A stretch of 64,000 bases of DNA, from the NCBI GenBank assembly GCA_016296505.1, contig JAEDJD010000010.1, forward strand, positions 23,964-87,963, given 5' to 3'. Below, one piece after another: positions 45,490-54,252 of the stretch. This DNA comes from Oscillospiraceae bacterium. GTDB taxonomy: Bacteria > Bacillota > Clostridia > Oscillospirales > Ruminococcaceae. Made by a program: the position numbers and the translations under genes. The notes below the pieces were generated by a model. That model did no database searches. It was not told the DNA's origin and saw nothing but the letters and a program-made list of their open reading frames with translations. Within the stretch, counting starts at the first letter, position 1. Every line of letters starts with the position of its first letter.

Positions 45490-45744
45490 AAAAAACCCTC
45501 CCGTTTTTTTAGTATATAACCGCAGCCAGTACGAGCTGCGCTTATATTTGTCCAGAAAGCGGATACAGCTCAAGAATGCAGCATAAAAGGCGCACCGAAT
45601 CACTTTGTTTTTGCAAACGGCTGCAGGATTGATGCAGCTTTATGCGAAAACAACGGTAATTCCAGCGTTTTCATGTCCATTATACAAGCTGTATTAGTTT
45701 CTTCGGGATATTACTGCGCTGCAACGCAGTCTCCCTTTGAGTAC
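45490..45744 (-). promoter_or_regulatory. Long leader of the GH9 gene
   Basis: About 250 untranslated bases separate the inferred promoter from the GH9 start. Small hairpins can be drawn (GCTGCA/TGCAGC near 45625, CTGCG/CGCAG near 45720). No known riboswitch is recognised. It may give mRNA stability or allow post-transcriptional control. Confidence 0.45.
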
Positions 45745-45773
45745 ATTATAATACAAGATTGGTTTCTTGTAAA
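45745..45773 (-). promoter_or_regulatory. Promoter of the GH9 cellulase gene
   Basis: Minus strand: TTTACA (45768-45773), 17-base spacer, TATAAT (45745-45750). Confidence 0.7.
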
Positions 45774-46014
45774 GAGTTTTTTGAAACTTTGTCGGAAGTG
45801 TATAATCGAAAAGACATTTTTTGTAAAAATCGCCCAAAGATATTTGTTCATATTTTTTGGCATTTCTTGATACAAACCTTGGCTGCTTCTCTCATAAATC
45901 GTGGTAGAATTACTGTGAAATATTACATATAGTTATAGAGAATACGCGAATTTATTAAATTGCACATACTATCCGCGTTTGCTTTTGTAGAATATCACAA
46001 TTTTTTGGCGGCGC

Positions 46015-46043
46015 TTGACAAATCCGGTCGGATATGTTATAAT
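46015..46043 (+). promoter_or_regulatory. SigA promoter of the SSS symporter gene
   Basis: TTGACA (46015-46020), 17-base spacer, TATAAT (46038-46043), full consensus. The leader is about 95 bases. Bases 45774-46014 hold no gene that I can support. Confidence 0.88.
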
Positions 46044-46144
46044 TGCTTTGCTGCGTTAAAGCTGTATAGCATAAAAACATCAAAGCGTAAAAGCAACAAC
46101 AGCTTTCCCAGTATACTACTTATATTCTATTTAGGAGGCTTCTT

Positions 46145-47731
46145 ATGTCACCATCCCAGATTATCACGCTTGTCGTAGTGGTGATTTATGCCGCTGTCAT
46201 GATTACAATCGGCTTTATCACTTCAAGAAAGACAAAAAGCGTCAATGACTTTGTGTTCGGCGGCAACAAGATCGGTCCATGGATGACTGCATTTGCATTT
46301 GGCACAGCGTATTTTTCGGCAGTCGTATTCATCGGCTATGCCGGACAGTTTGGCTGGAGCTACGGCGTATCTGCGGCATGGATTGGCATCGGCAACGCGC
46401 TGATCGGCGCAACGCTTGCTTGGATGGTTCTCGGTAAGCGAACCCGTTTGATGACAAAGCATCTGGAAGCAAAAACCATGCCGGATTTCTTTATGAAGCG
46501 ATATGGCAGCTCCAAGCTCAAAACCGCAGCGGCAGTCATCGTCTTTCTGTTTATGATTCCGTATACCGCTTCCGTTTATAATGGTCTTTCGCGATTGTTT
46601 GCGATGGCATTCAGCCTTACCTCTGAGAATGCGTATCAGTATGTCATGATTGCGATGACGGTTCTGAGTGCAATTTACGTTGTACTCGGCGGCTACTCCG
46701 CAACAGCGGTCAACGATTTCATTCAGGGCATCATCATGCTTGTCGGCATCTCTGCGGTTGTGATCTGCATTCTCAATTATAACGGCGGTTTTGGCAGCTC
46801 GATTGAAATGCTCAAGCAAGTCACTGCCGTACCGGATGGCAAGCTCGCATCAGTTTTCGGACCGGATCCGATCAATCTCTTTGGCGTTGTAATCCTGACC
46901 TCGCTCGGTACATGGGGATTACCGCAGATGACGCATAAATTCTACGCAATCCGCGATGAAAAAGATATTAAGCGCGGTCTGGTCATTTCAACGATTTTCT
47001 GCCTGATCGTCTCCGGCGGATGCTATCTGCTCGGCGGCTTCACCCGACTGTTCAACACGACAAAGGACGGTCAGGGCGTCGGTACAAACGTCATCCAGAC
47101 GCTCTCCAACGGCAAACTTGAATTTGACGCAATGGTACCGAATATGCTGCAAACAGCGCTGCCGCCGCTGCTGATCGGACTGGTCGTTGTTCTGGTACTC
47201 AGCGCGTCGCTCTCAACGCTTTCCGCGCTCGTTCTGACATCCTCAACCACGCTCGCGCACGACCTTATCCGTCCGGCTTCCAAGGGCAAAATGGACGATA
47301 AAAAGGAATTTATTACGATGCGTGTACTGATCGTATTCTTCCTGCTGATTTCCGTTATCCTCGCAATGAACAAGAACGCCGCAATCACAACGCTTATGAG
47401 CTATTCATGGGGTGCGCTTTCCGGCTCATTCCTCGGCCCGTTCCTCTGGGGATTGTTCAGCAAAAAAACAACAAAGGCTGCCGTCTGGACAAGTTTCGCT
47501 TTCGGCGTCATTTCCACTATGTCGCATATGTGCGTATTCACGTTCTTCAAGGATAGCTGTTCCGGTTTTGTCAAGTGGGCGGCGTCGCTGCCGCTCAATC
47601 TCGCATCACCGATCAATGCAGGCGCTCTGCTGATGATTCTTTCCATTCTCATTGTACCGGTTGTATCCGTATTCACAAAACCCTGCGAACAAGAAACTGT
47701 CGATCACGCTTTTGCTGCATTGAAAAAATAA
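46145..47731 (+). CDS. Sodium:solute symporter (SSS/PutP family)
   Basis: 528 residues with about 13 hydrophobic helices. The start IITLVVVVIYAAVMITIGFI followed by SVNDFVFGGNKIGPWMTAFAFGTAYFSAVVFIGYAG is typical of the family, and SASLSTLSALVLTSSTTLAHDL carries the Na+-site serines of helix 8. PutP-like Na+/proline transport is a fair guess, but the substrate is not settled by sequence. AGGAGG precedes the ATG. It stands alone with its own promoter. Confidence 0.92.
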   Translation: MSPSQIITLVVVVIYAAVMITIGFITSRKTKSVNDFVFGGNKIGPWMTAFAFGTAYFSAVVFIGYAGQFGWSYGVSAAWIGIGNALIGATLAWMVLGKRTRLMTKHLEAKTMPDFFMKRYGSSKLKTAAAVIVFLFMIPYTASVYNGLSRLFAMAFSLTSENAYQYVMIAMTVLSAIYVVLGGYSATAVNDFIQGIIMLVGISAVVICILNYNGGFGSSIEMLKQVTAVPDGKLASVFGPDPINLFGVVILTSLGTWGLPQMTHKFYAIRDEKDIKRGLVISTIFCLIVSGGCYLLGGFTRLFNTTKDGQGVGTNVIQTLSNGKLEFDAMVPNMLQTALPPLLIGLVVVLVLSASLSTLSALVLTSSTTLAHDLIRPASKGKMDDKKEFITMRVLIVFFLLISVILAMNKNAAITTLMSYSWGALSGSFLGPFLWGLFSKKTTKAAVWTSFAFGVISTMSHMCVFTFFKDSCSGFVKWAASLPLNLASPINAGALLMILSILIVPVVSVFTKPCEQETVDHAFAALKK

Positions 47732-47773
47732 GCCGCAGTTCAATCTATACGATTTGTATTGGTATTCATTTTG

Positions 47774-48081
47774 CCGTCCAGTGTATTGAGAAATACATTG
47801 GACGGTCAGCTTGTAGATAAAGTCCTCTGTTCTGATTTAGAATCACACAAGAGAGGTATAGAGATCAATAATGGGGCACTTCCCCCAAACCCCTATCTTC
47901 TCGAAACAGAACGCAAAATGTGGAGTTTCTCACTCTGCGGAGTGCGACTAAGGGCAGCGCCCTTAGAACCCGCGAGCTTTTGAACAAGCTCGACCAAAAC
48001 TTTTATTTCACCTTCAGTGTGTGCACCCGTAAATTTCTCGACAAACTGGCCGTCCAATGTGCTGAGAAGTACATTGGACGG
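47774..48081. mobile_element. MITE-like element with palindromic inverted ends
   Basis: A 308-base unit bounded by two roughly 48-base inverted repeats. Each end is itself a hairpin: CCGTCCA...TGGACGG at 47774-47805 and at 48050-48081, both with 14-base stems and a GAGA loop. The flanking inner bases (TCAGCTTGTAGATAAAG and the complement of TTTCTCGACAAACTGG) also match. The middle holds two more perfect hairpins (47948-47966 and 47973-47992). No transposase is present. An 88-codon frame through it looks spurious. TTTTG at the left flank and TTTTTG at the right may be a target duplication. Confidence 0.7.
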
Positions 48082-48086
48082 TTTTT
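48050..48086 (+). terminator. Terminator formed by the right end of the repeat element
   Basis: The right-end hairpin (14-base stem) is followed directly by TTTTT on the plus strand, so the element probably ends transcription coming from the symporter gene. Confidence 0.6.
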
Positions 48087-48194
48087 GCTGTATTTTAAAA
48101 AACATCCGAACAGCCTCCGCAATTCCTTTCCATAGAGATATATCAACATCATAAATCATGAAACCGCGTCAATCTGCATATGGTGTAGCAGACA

Positions 48195-48222
48195 GGACGC
48201 CGTACACTCGTCTGCGGCGTCC
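48195..48222 (+). repeat. Hairpin in the spoIIID leader
   Basis: GGACGCCG (48195-48202) and CGGCGTCC (48215-48222) form a perfect eight-base stem that ends seven bases before the AAGGAG site. It could affect translation; no terminator T-run is present. Confidence 0.5.
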
Positions 48223-48243
48223 AGCAAACAAGGAGTGAGCAGA

Positions 48244-48558
48244 TTGCGTAAACAGCCCTATTCTCCCACGCGTACTGAAGCTGATATGCTCGACGACCGC
48301 GCCCTGCGGCTCGGCACCTATATCGCAGAGCATTCGGCAACCGTCCGCAGCACCGCCGCAGTATTCGGCGTTTCCAAATCAACCGTACATAAGGATATTA
48401 CAGTCCGGCTCCCAAAGCTGCACGCCGGACTGTCCGCACAGGTTCGCGAGATCATCGAAAAAAATAAGCAGGAGCGCCATATCCGTGGTGGACTTGCAAC
48501 CAAACGCAAATACGAAACAGAAAAGAATCTTCGCCATCGGCACATGGAATTGCATTGA
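48244..48558 (+). CDS. spoIIID: Sporulation regulator SpoIIID
   Basis: About 104 residues. The central part DDRALRLGTYIAEHSATVRSTA then VFGVSKSTVHKDI and RLPKLHAGLSAQVREII matches SpoIIID well, including the helix-turn-helix (FGVSKSTVHKDI) and the RHIRGGLATKRKY basic end. It is longer than the Bacillus protein at both ends. A TTG at 48244, eight bases after AAGGAG, is the best start; a GTG at 48235 overlaps that site. SpoIIID works in the mother cell under SigE. Its presence suggests a spore-forming ancestry or ability. Confidence 0.92.
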   Translation: MRKQPYSPTRTEADMLDDRALRLGTYIAEHSATVRSTAAVFGVSKSTVHKDITVRLPKLHAGLSAQVREIIEKNKQERHIRGGLATKRKYETEKNLRHRHMELH

Positions 48559-48636
48559 ATCTGAGCGTCCCCTGCATCCAGTTCGCTGATTATGTAACAA
48601 TTTGGAAACAAAGCCGAAAAAAGCAGTCTTTTGTAC

Positions 48637-48665
48637 TTGACGAAAGCGAAAAAAAGTAGTAAAAT
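48637..48665 (+). promoter_or_regulatory. SigA promoter of pfkA
   Basis: TTGACG (48637-48642), 17-base spacer, TAAAAT (48660-48665). Confidence 0.78.
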
Positions 48666-48750
48666 AGTAATCGGCAGATTATGCATGATATAAAAAGGAT
48701 GCTGCTGTGCGCTTATAGCATGGTATGCAATCACGAGGAGGATAAAAACT

Positions 48751-49710
48751 ATGAAGCGAATTGGTGTTCTGACAAGCGGCGGCGACGCGCCGGGCATGAA
48801 TGCTGCAATCCGTGCGGTTGTCCGCACCGCGATTTACCAAGGGATGTCCGTCATCGGTATCAACAGAGGCTATAACGGTCTGCTGAACCACGACGTATAT
48901 GAAATGGATCTGCGTTCAGTTTCGTCCATCATTCAGCGCGGCGGTACTAAGCTGTTCTCCGCTCGCTGCGCAGAATTCAAGGAAGAAGCAGGCGTCCTGA
49001 AGGGCGTTGCGGCTTGTAAAGAGCTTGGCATCGAGGGTCTTGTTGTGATCGGCGGCGACGGCTCCTACCGCGGCGCTGGCGATCTCTCCGCACACGGCAT
49101 TCCCTGCATCGGTATTCCCGGAACGATCGACAACGATATTTCCAGTACCGATTTCACGATCGGCTACGATACCGCAATGAATACCGTTATGGAACTTGTT
49201 GACAAGCTCCGCGATACCAGCCATAGCCACGATAGATGCTCCATCGTCGAGGTTATGGGCAGAGGCGCAGGTTATATTGCCGTCAATACCGGCGTTGCTT
49301 GCGGCGCAGTTGAGATTTTATGTCCGGAACGGGAATACAATCTCGATACAATCATTGAGAAAATGCAGGCAAGCCGTAAAATCGGCAAGCAGAATTTCAT
49401 TATAATTGTAGCGGAGGGCGTCGGTCATTCCGAGGAAATCGCAAAGACAATTCAGGAAAAGACCGGCATTGAATCCCGTGCAACGATTCTCGGTCATGTA
49501 CAGCGCGGCGGTTCGCCAACAGTACGTGACAGAGTTCTCGCAAGCCAGATGGGTAATTATGCTGTAAATCTGCTGGAGCAGGGCATCGGTAACCGCGTTG
49601 TCGGCGTCCGCGGCACAAAGCTTGTCGATTACGATATTCAGGAAGCGCTCAAGATGACGAAGCCGTTTGAGGATGATCTTTACGATCTGACGAAAATAAT
49701 CAGTATCTAA
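48751..49710 (+). CDS. pfkA: ATP-dependent 6-phosphofructokinase
   Basis: 319 residues, the standard PfkA length. LTSGGDAPGMNAAIRAVVR, VIGGDGSYRGA and GIPGTIDNDI bind ATP and fructose 6-phosphate; the Gly-Gly-Asp context is that of ATP-dependent rather than PPi-dependent enzymes. VEVMGRGAGYIA and GHVQRGGSPT complete the signature. GGAGG precedes the ATG. It is the key regulated step of glycolysis. Confidence 0.97.
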   Translation: MKRIGVLTSGGDAPGMNAAIRAVVRTAIYQGMSVIGINRGYNGLLNHDVYEMDLRSVSSIIQRGGTKLFSARCAEFKEEAGVLKGVAACKELGIEGLVVIGGDGSYRGAGDLSAHGIPCIGIPGTIDNDISSTDFTIGYDTAMNTVMELVDKLRDTSHSHDRCSIVEVMGRGAGYIAVNTGVACGAVEILCPEREYNLDTIIEKMQASRKIGKQNFIIIVAEGVGHSEEIAKTIQEKTGIESRATILGHVQRGGSPTVRDRVLASQMGNYAVNLLEQGIGNRVVGVRGTKLVDYDIQEALKMTKPFEDDLYDLTKIISI

Positions 49711-49766
49711 GCAAATACTGGCAGCATTGCCAATCCAAAATCATGCCGGGCAGAGGCATAGTCTCT

Positions 49767-49874
49767 GCCGCAGAGTAGAAAATTCCGCGTGAAGTGCCAT
49801 TCGAACGGGGAGTTGTCGAATGGACGAAAAGCGTCAGCAGAACGCTTGCGGTGGAGTTTTCGCATCCCGCTGAG
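49767..49874 (+). promoter_or_regulatory. Tetrahydrofolate (THF) riboswitch
   Basis: The stretch has the conserved pieces of the THF aptamer in order: AGAGTAG, TCCGCGTGAAGTG, a GGGAGTTGTCG-like segment, GACGAAAAGCG, GCGGTGGAG and CGCATCCCGCT. It lies directly before a folate transporter gene, the usual target. A small hairpin (GGCAGAG/CTCTGCC) precedes it. The boundaries are approximate. Confidence 0.85.
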
Positions 49875-49890
49875 GCATAAGGGAAATATC

Positions 49891-49931
49891 ACACTCCTTT
49901 GTGCATTCAGGGTAATTGTGCAAAGGAGTGT
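49891..49931 (+). promoter_or_regulatory. Expression platform that hides the folT ribosome site
   Basis: ACACTCCTTTG (49891-49901) pairs perfectly with CAAAGGAGTGT (49921-49931). The 3' arm contains the AAGGAG ribosome site nine bases before the ATG, and an ATTTTT run lies between. The stem would block translation and might also terminate transcription when the riboswitch binds folate. Confidence 0.82.
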
Positions 49932-49937
49932 ATTTTT

Positions 49938-50498
49938 ATGAAGAATTCCCGTACCGCTGCCGCATCCCTGAAGGATGTCCGCGTCCTCACAGTCATGGCG
50001 ATGCTCGCCGCACTGAGCATCATTTTCGGAAAGTTTCTCGCGTTCAATGCAGGACCTTTCCGCATCAGCTTTGAAAATCTGCCGATTCTCATGGCCGGTA
50101 TGTTTCTGGGCGGTCCGGCAGGTTGCCTGACCGGCATTCTCGCAGATCTCATCGGCTGCCTGATGGTCGGCTATACGATTAACCCGATTATTACGATCGG
50201 TGCTGGCTGCATCGGATTGATCTCCGGTCTGATGTTCCGCAGAATCCCCTCGTTCGCTGTACCGCGTCTGCCCGAAGGACTGCTCCACAATCTTGTAACT
50301 GTGCTGTGTACGCATATATGCGGCTCTATGCTCATCAAGTCCGTCGGTTTGGCGCTCTATTATCATTATACGCTGCCGCAGATCGCGCTGCGTGTACCAC
50401 TCTATCTCGTGATCGGAACGGTCGAATCGCTGCTCATTACCGTCCTGCTTTCCAATAAGGCATTCGCCGCGCAGATCGAAAGGCTCGGCAGAAAATGA
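49938..50498 (+). CDS. folT: ECF-transporter folate substrate-binding subunit FolT
   Basis: 186 residues with about six hydrophobic helices, the layout of ECF S components. MAMLAALSIIFGKFLAFNAGPFRISFENLPILMAG contains the Ala-rich helix 1 that contacts EcfT. The THF riboswitch directly upstream and folC overlapping downstream by four bases point to folate as substrate. The ATP-binding and T subunits are not in the window, so it would use shared ECF modules. Confidence 0.9.
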   Translation: MKNSRTAAASLKDVRVLTVMAMLAALSIIFGKFLAFNAGPFRISFENLPILMAGMFLGGPAGCLTGILADLIGCLMVGYTINPIITIGAGCIGLISGLMFRRIPSFAVPRLPEGLLHNLVTVLCTHICGSMLIKSVGLALYYHYTLPQIALRVPLYLVIGTVESLLITVLLSNKAFAAQIERLGRK

Positions 50499-51769
50499 AT
50501 GACGCCGAAGCAATCGCGTATCTCAAAGCGGCTGCCGGACGCGGCTATAAGCTTGGACTGGAACGCGTCACGGAACTGATCAAACGCCTCGGCAATCCGC
50601 AGAAGCAAATGCAGATTATCCATATCGCCGGCACGAACGGCAAAGGATCCGTTGGAGCGATGCTCGCTTCGGTTTTACAAGCTGCCGGATACAAAACCGG
50701 ACACTTTGCCTCTCCTGCGCTCTGCTCACCGCATGAATACTTCCGGATAGGCGGCAAAACCGCTTCACCACAGCAGTTTGCGCAAACGCTGACGACGGTT
50801 CAGGAGCAGGCGGAACAGATGTCCGATCTCCCCACAGAATTTGAAATCATCGCCGCGGCTGCCTATCAGATGTTTGCAGCGGAACACTGCGAATACGCCG
50901 TGATCGAATGCTGTATGGGCGGCGACAGCGACTGTACCAATATCATCGAAAAACCCCTGCTTTCCATAATCACAAATGTCCGGAAAGATCACTGCGCATA
51001 TCTCGGCAATACGCTGCAGGAAATCGCCGCGCACAAAGCAGGCGTTATCAAACCAAACCGTCCGGTTCTGGCAGGCTGTCGGAACAAAGCGGTTCTGAAT
51101 GTGATCCGTGATACGGCAAAAAAACTGCATTCGCCGCTGTATCAGCCGGATGAAACACTCGAAATTACGAATATGACGCCGGAAGGTACGGACTGTATCA
51201 GTCGGGAATACGGCGCGCTGCGGCTTGGTCTTTCCGGCGCCTATCAGCCGGAAAATGCGGCAACCGTCCTGAAAGCAATTTCCATGCTGCGTGAACAGGG
51301 TGTGCAAATTCCAGAGAACGCAGTCCGATATGGTCTTGCGGAATGCCGCTGGGCTGCGCGCATGGAGGTGCTGCACAGAAATCCCTATGTGATCTTCGAC
51401 GGCGCGCACAATCCTGATGGGATGCAGAAAGCCGCTGAAACACTGAAGCACTGCTTCGGCGCAAATCATTCTCTGACCTTTGTGATCGGCGTGATGGCAG
51501 ATAAGGAATATGAACAATATCCGGCGCTGCTTTCCCAGCTCGCCGCGAAAATTTATACCATAACGCCGGACAATCCGCGCGCACTGGACGCAAATAAGCT
51601 TGCAAATGTATTCTCATCGGCTGGTATTCCGGCAGATGCCTGCAAATCCGTCGAGGACGCCGTCCATGCGGCGCTCGATACCGGAAACAACGTCGTCGGT
51701 CTCGGCTCGCTATATTATTACTGCGCATTTCGCAATGCAGCAGAAAATCTGATAAAAGAAGGAAGCTAA
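50495..51769 (+). CDS. folC: Folylpolyglutamate/dihydrofolate synthase
   Basis: 424 residues. HIAGTNGKGSVGAML (about 44-58) is the ATP-binding loop, ECCMGGDSDCTNII the omega-loop region, NVRKDHCAYLGNTLQEIA the metal/ATP motif and FDGAHNPDGM the C-terminal hinge motif. It adds glutamate to folates, trapping them in the cell after import by FolT. Its ATG overlaps the folT stop, so both are under riboswitch control. Confidence 0.96.
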   Translation: MNDAEAIAYLKAAAGRGYKLGLERVTELIKRLGNPQKQMQIIHIAGTNGKGSVGAMLASVLQAAGYKTGHFASPALCSPHEYFRIGGKTASPQQFAQTLTTVQEQAEQMSDLPTEFEIIAAAAYQMFAAEHCEYAVIECCMGGDSDCTNIIEKPLLSIITNVRKDHCAYLGNTLQEIAAHKAGVIKPNRPVLAGCRNKAVLNVIRDTAKKLHSPLYQPDETLEITNMTPEGTDCISREYGALRLGLSGAYQPENAATVLKAISMLREQGVQIPENAVRYGLAECRWAARMEVLHRNPYVIFDGAHNPDGMQKAAETLKHCFGANHSLTFVIGVMADKEYEQYPALLSQLAAKIYTITPDNPRALDANKLANVFSSAGIPADACKSVEDAVHAALDTGNNVVGLGSLYYYCAFRNAAENLIKEGS

Positions 51770-51770
51770 T

Positions 51771-52598
51771 ATGTCTACACAGATCAAACTCGGATTTCTC
51801 GGCGCCGGCAATATGGGCGCTGCAATGATGCGCGGCATTGCTGCGTCTGAGCTATGCAAATCCGGTGTAATCACGCAGATTTTCGCCTTTGATACGGACG
51901 CGGAAAAATGCCAAGCGCTCGCTGATGTCGGCATTCAGCCCTGCGAATCTGCACAGACACTCTGCGATACCGTGGATTATCTTGTCCTTGCCGTGAAGCC
52001 GCAGGTGCTCGGCAGCGTGCTGGATACGCTGACGCTCCGCAGCGAACAGGTCGTTATCTCGATCTGTGCTGGAATTTCCGCGGAATTCATTCGCAGCCAC
52101 ACGATTTCCAATGCGCGTATCATCCTCTGTATGCCGAATACACCGCTGATGCTTGGTCACGGTGCAACCGCGCTAGCAAAATGCAGCGGCATCACAGACG
52201 CAGAATTCTCGATTGCTATGCAGATGTTCGCAACCTGCGGCATCGCCGAAGAAATTCCGGAAACCAAAATGCGGGAAATCATCGCAGTCAACAGTTCCAG
52301 TCCTGCGTTTCTTTATTTATATGCCAAGGGATTTCTGGATTTTGCGAAAAACGAAGGGCTTGACGACGGCGCCGCCCTGCGCCTCTTTACGCAGGCAATG
52401 ATCGGCTCGGCAAAGATGATGACCGATTCCGGATACACGATTGACGAACTCATCAAAATGGTCTCCTCACCGGGCGGCACAACGCTTGCCGGTCTCGATC
52501 AGCTTTATCAGGGAGAATTGACCGAAACGGTCAGCCGCTGCTGCGATGCCTGCACAACACGCGCCTACGAGCTTGCCGGTGCAGAACGAAAGAAATAA
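51771..52598 (+). CDS. proC: Pyrroline-5-carboxylate reductase
   Basis: 275 residues. GFLGAGNMGAAMM is the NAD(P)-binding motif, VLAVKPQVL the second Rossmann contact, and VSSPGGTTLAGLDQL the C-terminal family signature. It makes proline from pyrroline-5-carboxylate. Only one base separates it from folC, so it is probably on the same transcript; why proline synthesis would sit with folate genes is not clear. Confidence 0.96.
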   Translation: MSTQIKLGFLGAGNMGAAMMRGIAASELCKSGVITQIFAFDTDAEKCQALADVGIQPCESAQTLCDTVDYLVLAVKPQVLGSVLDTLTLRSEQVVISICAGISAEFIRSHTISNARIILCMPNTPLMLGHGATALAKCSGITDAEFSIAMQMFATCGIAEEIPETKMREIIAVNSSSPAFLYLYAKGFLDFAKNEGLDDGAALRLFTQAMIGSAKMMTDSGYTIDELIKMVSSPGGTTLAGLDQLYQGELTETVSRCCDACTTRAYELAGAERKK

Positions 52599-52660
52599 TC
52601 TCCGAACAGACAGACATATTTTGCATCTCTGCCGCATATGGTAATCTCGGAGGGATGCGT

Positions 52661-53302
52661 ATGAAACCAATGCACGATTTGCTGTATCACACGATGTCTG
52701 CGCGGACAAGTCTTCTCAAAGAAGCGTTTTTCCGCAAGCCTGATCCGATCCGGTTGCTGACCTTCTGGGCATTACTTGGCGTCGGACTCGGAACAATGCT
52801 TTCGAGCGCGGTTCCTGCTTGTACGGAACATTTTATTCTGACGCAGGGGCTGCTGCTGTCCGACGCGGCAAGATCGCTTGGGGATGTTCTGCGTACAGCG
52901 CTCTGTCCCCTGCTGATTCTGCTGACAGGCGTTTGGCTAAGCGGATTTTCCGCATTTGGTCAGCCGGTGGCAATGCTTCTGCTGCTCTCACGCGGCGCTG
53001 CATTTGGAATTGCGGCAGGCGCGTGTTTATCAGAATATCCGCTGCGAGACGCAGTATGCATCTGTATGGTACTGCTGCTCCCCTACAGCTTTTGCAGTAT
53101 TCTGCTGCTATGCTATGCGACGCGCGACGCCATCAGGCTCTCCAATCGCATGACAGGTTATCTGCTGCGCGGCCATGCTGCGGCAGAGGACAATACCGAT
53201 GACAGACTCAGTTCCATGCTTGCCTGTCTCCTGCTGGCGCTGCTTGCAGGCGGTATGCACACGCTTCTGCTCTGGCTGTTCAACGATATGCTGCTTGTAT
53301 AA
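52661..53302 (+). CDS. SpoIIM-like membrane protein
   Basis: 213 residues with about five hydrophobic helices and a short cytosolic start. The size and the order of helices (LLTFWALLGVGLGTML, LLILLTGVWLSGFSAFGQPV, LLLLSRGAAFGIAAGACL) resemble stage II sporulation protein M of the DMP engulfment complex, but the sequence match seen by eye is weak. GGAGGG is six bases before the ATG at 52661. SpoIIID elsewhere in the window gives some support. Confidence 0.5.
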   Translation: MKPMHDLLYHTMSARTSLLKEAFFRKPDPIRLLTFWALLGVGLGTMLSSAVPACTEHFILTQGLLLSDAARSLGDVLRTALCPLLILLTGVWLSGFSAFGQPVAMLLLLSRGAAFGIAAGACLSEYPLRDAVCICMVLLLPYSFCSILLLCYATRDAIRLSNRMTGYLLRGHAAAEDNTDDRLSSMLACLLLALLAGGMHTLLLWLFNDMLLV

Positions 53303-53327
53303 AATACGTCGAAAGGATGTGTAACCC

Positions 53328-54239
53328 TTGGGACTTTTTCATAATTATCAGAATACCGGTCCCGGAATTGACCCGAACGCGCCGAAGAAAAAGCCGTTCT
53401 TCCGATTCTGGGAGCTGCTCCGCCGAAACTTCGGCAAAATTATGACGCTGAATATGATTTATATGGCGCTGCATATGCCGCTGCTGCTTTCAGCGATTGT
53501 GTTCATAGAAACGAATAACAAATTCACAAACGCCATGACAATTTTCCTTCTGATTGTGCAATTTCTGATTGAAGGGCCGACGCTTGCAGGCTGTGCGCGC
53601 GTACAGCGGTTGATTGTACTGGACAAGGCGTTCTTCCTTGGCGAGGAATTCAAAAAGGGATTCGCGCAGAATTTTCGCGCAGCACTGCTATACTGGATTT
53701 TAGACGCGATTGTGATTGCGTCCGCAACCGCCGGATATCATGTATATCCGCAGCTTGCCAAGCAGACCGGCAGCAAAGCCTTTTATATCATATACGGTAT
53801 CTCACTTGCGGTCGCAGCGATTCTGCTGTTCATGAATTACTATATCATGGCATTGCAGGCAGCAACCACGCTCAAACCGAAAACGGTTCTGAAGAATTCG
53901 TTCATGCTTGTGGGATTATCGTTAAAAGAATGTCTCCTAACAACCGTCTGTGCGGCGCTCATGCTCGGTCTTTTAGTCCTGCTGATACAGATTAACAGTT
54001 TATTTATGTTTCTGCTTGCATTTTATCCGGCAGCCATCATTGGATATCTTGTCATGTTTGTGCATTATCCGGTGATTCAGAATTACGTTATCAATCCGTA
54101 TTACGAGGATACGGGAGAGAAAAATCCGGAAGCAGAGGATTTCGCAGCGGACGACGAAACACGCGTCTTTACCGATCGCGGCAGCAGCGAAAAGCCGATC
54201 CAAAAGGAATCCGGTAAAAAAGGAACGACAATTTCCTGA
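53328..54239 (+). CDS. DUF624-like (YesL-type) membrane protein
   Basis: 303 residues with about six hydrophobic helices and a charged C-terminal tail (about 255-303). The opening FFRFWELLRRNFGKIMTLNMIYM and the repeated small-residue helices resemble DUF624/YesL proteins. The start is TTG, about eight bases after AAGGATG. It is preceded by the SpoIIM-like gene and followed by a strong terminator. Function unknown. Confidence 0.7.
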   Translation: MGLFHNYQNTGPGIDPNAPKKKPFFRFWELLRRNFGKIMTLNMIYMALHMPLLLSAIVFIETNNKFTNAMTIFLLIVQFLIEGPTLAGCARVQRLIVLDKAFFLGEEFKKGFAQNFRAALLYWILDAIVIASATAGYHVYPQLAKQTGSKAFYIIYGISLAVAAILLFMNYYIMALQAATTLKPKTVLKNSFMLVGLSLKECLLTTVCAALMLGLLVLLIQINSLFMFLLAFYPAAIIGYLVMFVHYPVIQNYVINPYYEDTGEKNPEAEDFAADDETRVFTDRGSSEKPIQKESGKKGTTIS

Positions 54240-54252
54240 TATATCAAAAACG

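Noticed and set aside
43060..45519. An 819-codon open frame antisense to the GH9 gene
   Set aside because: It lies exactly opposite a certain cellulase gene and has no ribosome site or recognisable domain. The long open frame is a by-product of the codon use of the GH9 gene.
47893..48159. An 88-codon minus-strand frame across the repeat element
   Set aside because: Its sequence comes from the palindromic end and internal hairpins of the MITE-like unit. Similar spurious frames arise wherever such repeats occur.
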